DNA from: Synergistaceae bacterium | GTDB taxonomy: Bacteria > Synergistota > Synergistia > Synergistales > Synergistaceae | Assembly: GCA_031290815.1 (NCBI GenBank) | Contig: JAISLO010000189.1 | Location: 1-13,655, forward strand | DNA length: 13,655 nucleotides | Direction of reading: 5' to 3' | In this document: piece by piece, positions 13,292-13,655 of the stretch | Layout of the letters: every line of letters starts with the position of its first letter | Numbering within the stretch: the stretch's first letter is position 1 | Made by a program: the position numbers and the translations under genes | Notes under the pieces: generated by a model | What the model was told of the DNA's origin: nothing | Database searches by the model: none | Seen by the model: the letters and a program-made list of their open reading frames with translations, nothing else

Positions 13292-13553
13292 AAGAAATTC
13301 TCCTCGTCAAGAATATGGTTCGCGATGACGCGCCGAATATTCGATGCGGTCCGCCTGGTTTCTATAAAAATAAACCCCGCAATGCCGTGGATGGAGTGCC
13401 TTGACCCGCTCCTAAAAGGAATGGAGTGCCCCCAGTCCTTAGCTTGCGCAACTTTCGTCGCTTCCGCCGGTCTGGAGCGGCCCTCCGCGGGATAAGAACG
13501 TTGGCTCAAGGCATTTCCGATAACACGCACACCGCAGGAGTTATTACCTTCAT
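13292..13553 (-). other. Long untranslated leader of the HAD-rarA operon, no gene seen
   Basis: About 255 bases lie between the likely transcription start (near 13547) and the HAD start codon. Small open frames cross it on both strands but lack ribosome-binding sites or recognisable products. Structure seen: TCAAGGC (13506-13512) is complementary to GCCTTGA (13398-13404) and could close a domain of about 100 nt. Inside, on the minus strand, GCGAC-GAAA-GTTGC forms a small hairpin with a GNRA-type loop. ATGGAGTGCC is repeated at 13391-13400 and 13421-13430. It could be a regulatory leader, a small RNA or a dispersed intergenic repeat; I cannot match it to a known riboswitch. Confidence 0.4.
13391..13430. 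repeat. 10-bp direct repeat with 30-bp period
   Basis: ATGGAGTGCC occurs at 13391-13400 and 13421-13430. Between them lies the palindrome CCTAAAAGG (13411-13419). The exact 30-bp period, close to three helical turns, allows a protein-binding role, but it may only be part of an RNA structure or a degenerate repeat. Confidence 0.5.
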
Positions 13554-13582
13554 ATTATAGACAGAGAATTTTCAAAACGCAA
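13554..13582 (-). promoter_or_regulatory. Sigma-70-type promoter for the HAD-rarA operon
   Basis: On the minus strand, TATAAT (13559-13554) is a perfect -10 hexamer. TTGCGT (13582-13577) stands 17 bases upstream and keeps the TTG core of the -35. The predicted start is near 13547. This is the best promoter match in the window. Confidence 0.75.
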
Positions 13583-13607
13583 CATGCATTGTCGTTTCAA
13601 CCAAACT

Positions 13608-13628
13608 GTTAATTCCCAGTTAATTCCC
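13608..13628. repeat. Tandem GTTAATTCCC repeat with 11-bp period upstream of the promoter
   Basis: GTTAATTCCC occurs at 13608-13617 and 13619-13628. Two identical half-sites one helical turn apart, centred about 70 bases upstream of the predicted minus-strand start, look like a site for a dimeric activator such as an OmpR/PhoB-family response regulator. They could equally serve a gene beyond the right edge. Confidence 0.5.
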
Positions 13629-13655
13629 GGCTTGGCAACACCTCATAACGCCTCT

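Noticed and set aside
13222..13530. 102-codon minus-strand frame covering the HAD leader
   Set aside because: GTG start without a Shine-Dalgarno, out-of-frame overlap with the HAD start, and no recognised product. Its overlap with a 159-codon plus-strand frame suggests an open stretch by chance or an old repeat.

Overview
The window looks like a chromosomal segment of a GC-rich Synergistota (Synergistetes) bacterium. The best single clue is the C-terminal tail of the gene at 7185-8663: a Ser-rich stretch, a Gly-Gly-Gly-Gly-Cys-Asn motif, a hydrophobic segment and an Arg-rich end, which is the form of the Synergist-CTERM protein-sorting signal. The long-loop ankyrin repeats and the Firmicutes-like order of the housekeeping genes fit this, but the genus cannot be fixed from the sequence alone.

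Layout. 1-6982 (+) is one tight run of eight genes, mostly overlapping or a few bases apart: the 3' end of rsmB (16S rRNA m5C methyltransferase), a membrane-anchored PASTA-repeat protein, rpe, a rodZ-like gene, rimO, a pgpA-like gene, pncC (the CinA C-terminal domain alone) and recA. It reads as a fusion of two blocks known in Firmicutes: rsmB-(rlmN-stp-prkC-rsgA)-rpe and rodZ-(rimO)-pgsA-cinA-recA. In the first block the kinase, phosphatase and rsgA are missing and only a PASTA ectodomain-like protein remains. In the second, a PgpA-family protein sits where pgsA usually is. 6976-7111 is a small structured element directly after recA: a 12-bp perfect inverted repeat inside a 10-bp direct repeat that includes the recA stop codon.

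7112-10986 (+) is accessory. It holds two monocistronic genes for exported proteins, a Synergist-CTERM surface protein and a 656-residue secreted ankyrin protein. Each has its own signals, with terminator hairpins at 8666-8686, 8801-8842 and 10961-10987. 10987-13291 (-) is a two-gene operon running the other way: a HAD-superfamily phosphatase with an extra C-terminal domain, then rarA (replication-associated AAA+ ATPase), overlapping by 11 bp. 13292-13655 has no convincing gene. It carries a good minus-strand promoter (TTGCGT-17-TATAAT) for the HAD-rarA operon, a leader of about 255 nt with repeats, and a tandem 11-bp-period repeat upstream of the promoter.

Functionally the core operon groups ribosome modification (rsmB, rimO), cell-envelope functions (PASTA, RodZ, PgpA), small-molecule repair (rpe, pncC) and recombination (recA). 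recA and rarA, both acting at stalled replication forks, face each other across the accessory pair. The points most worth a second look are the unusual DNA-binding loops of RecA, the element after recA, the kinase-less PASTA protein, and the PgpA homologue lacking family-invariant acidic residues. I see no CRISPR array, rRNA, tRNA, full insertion sequence or recognisable defence system.
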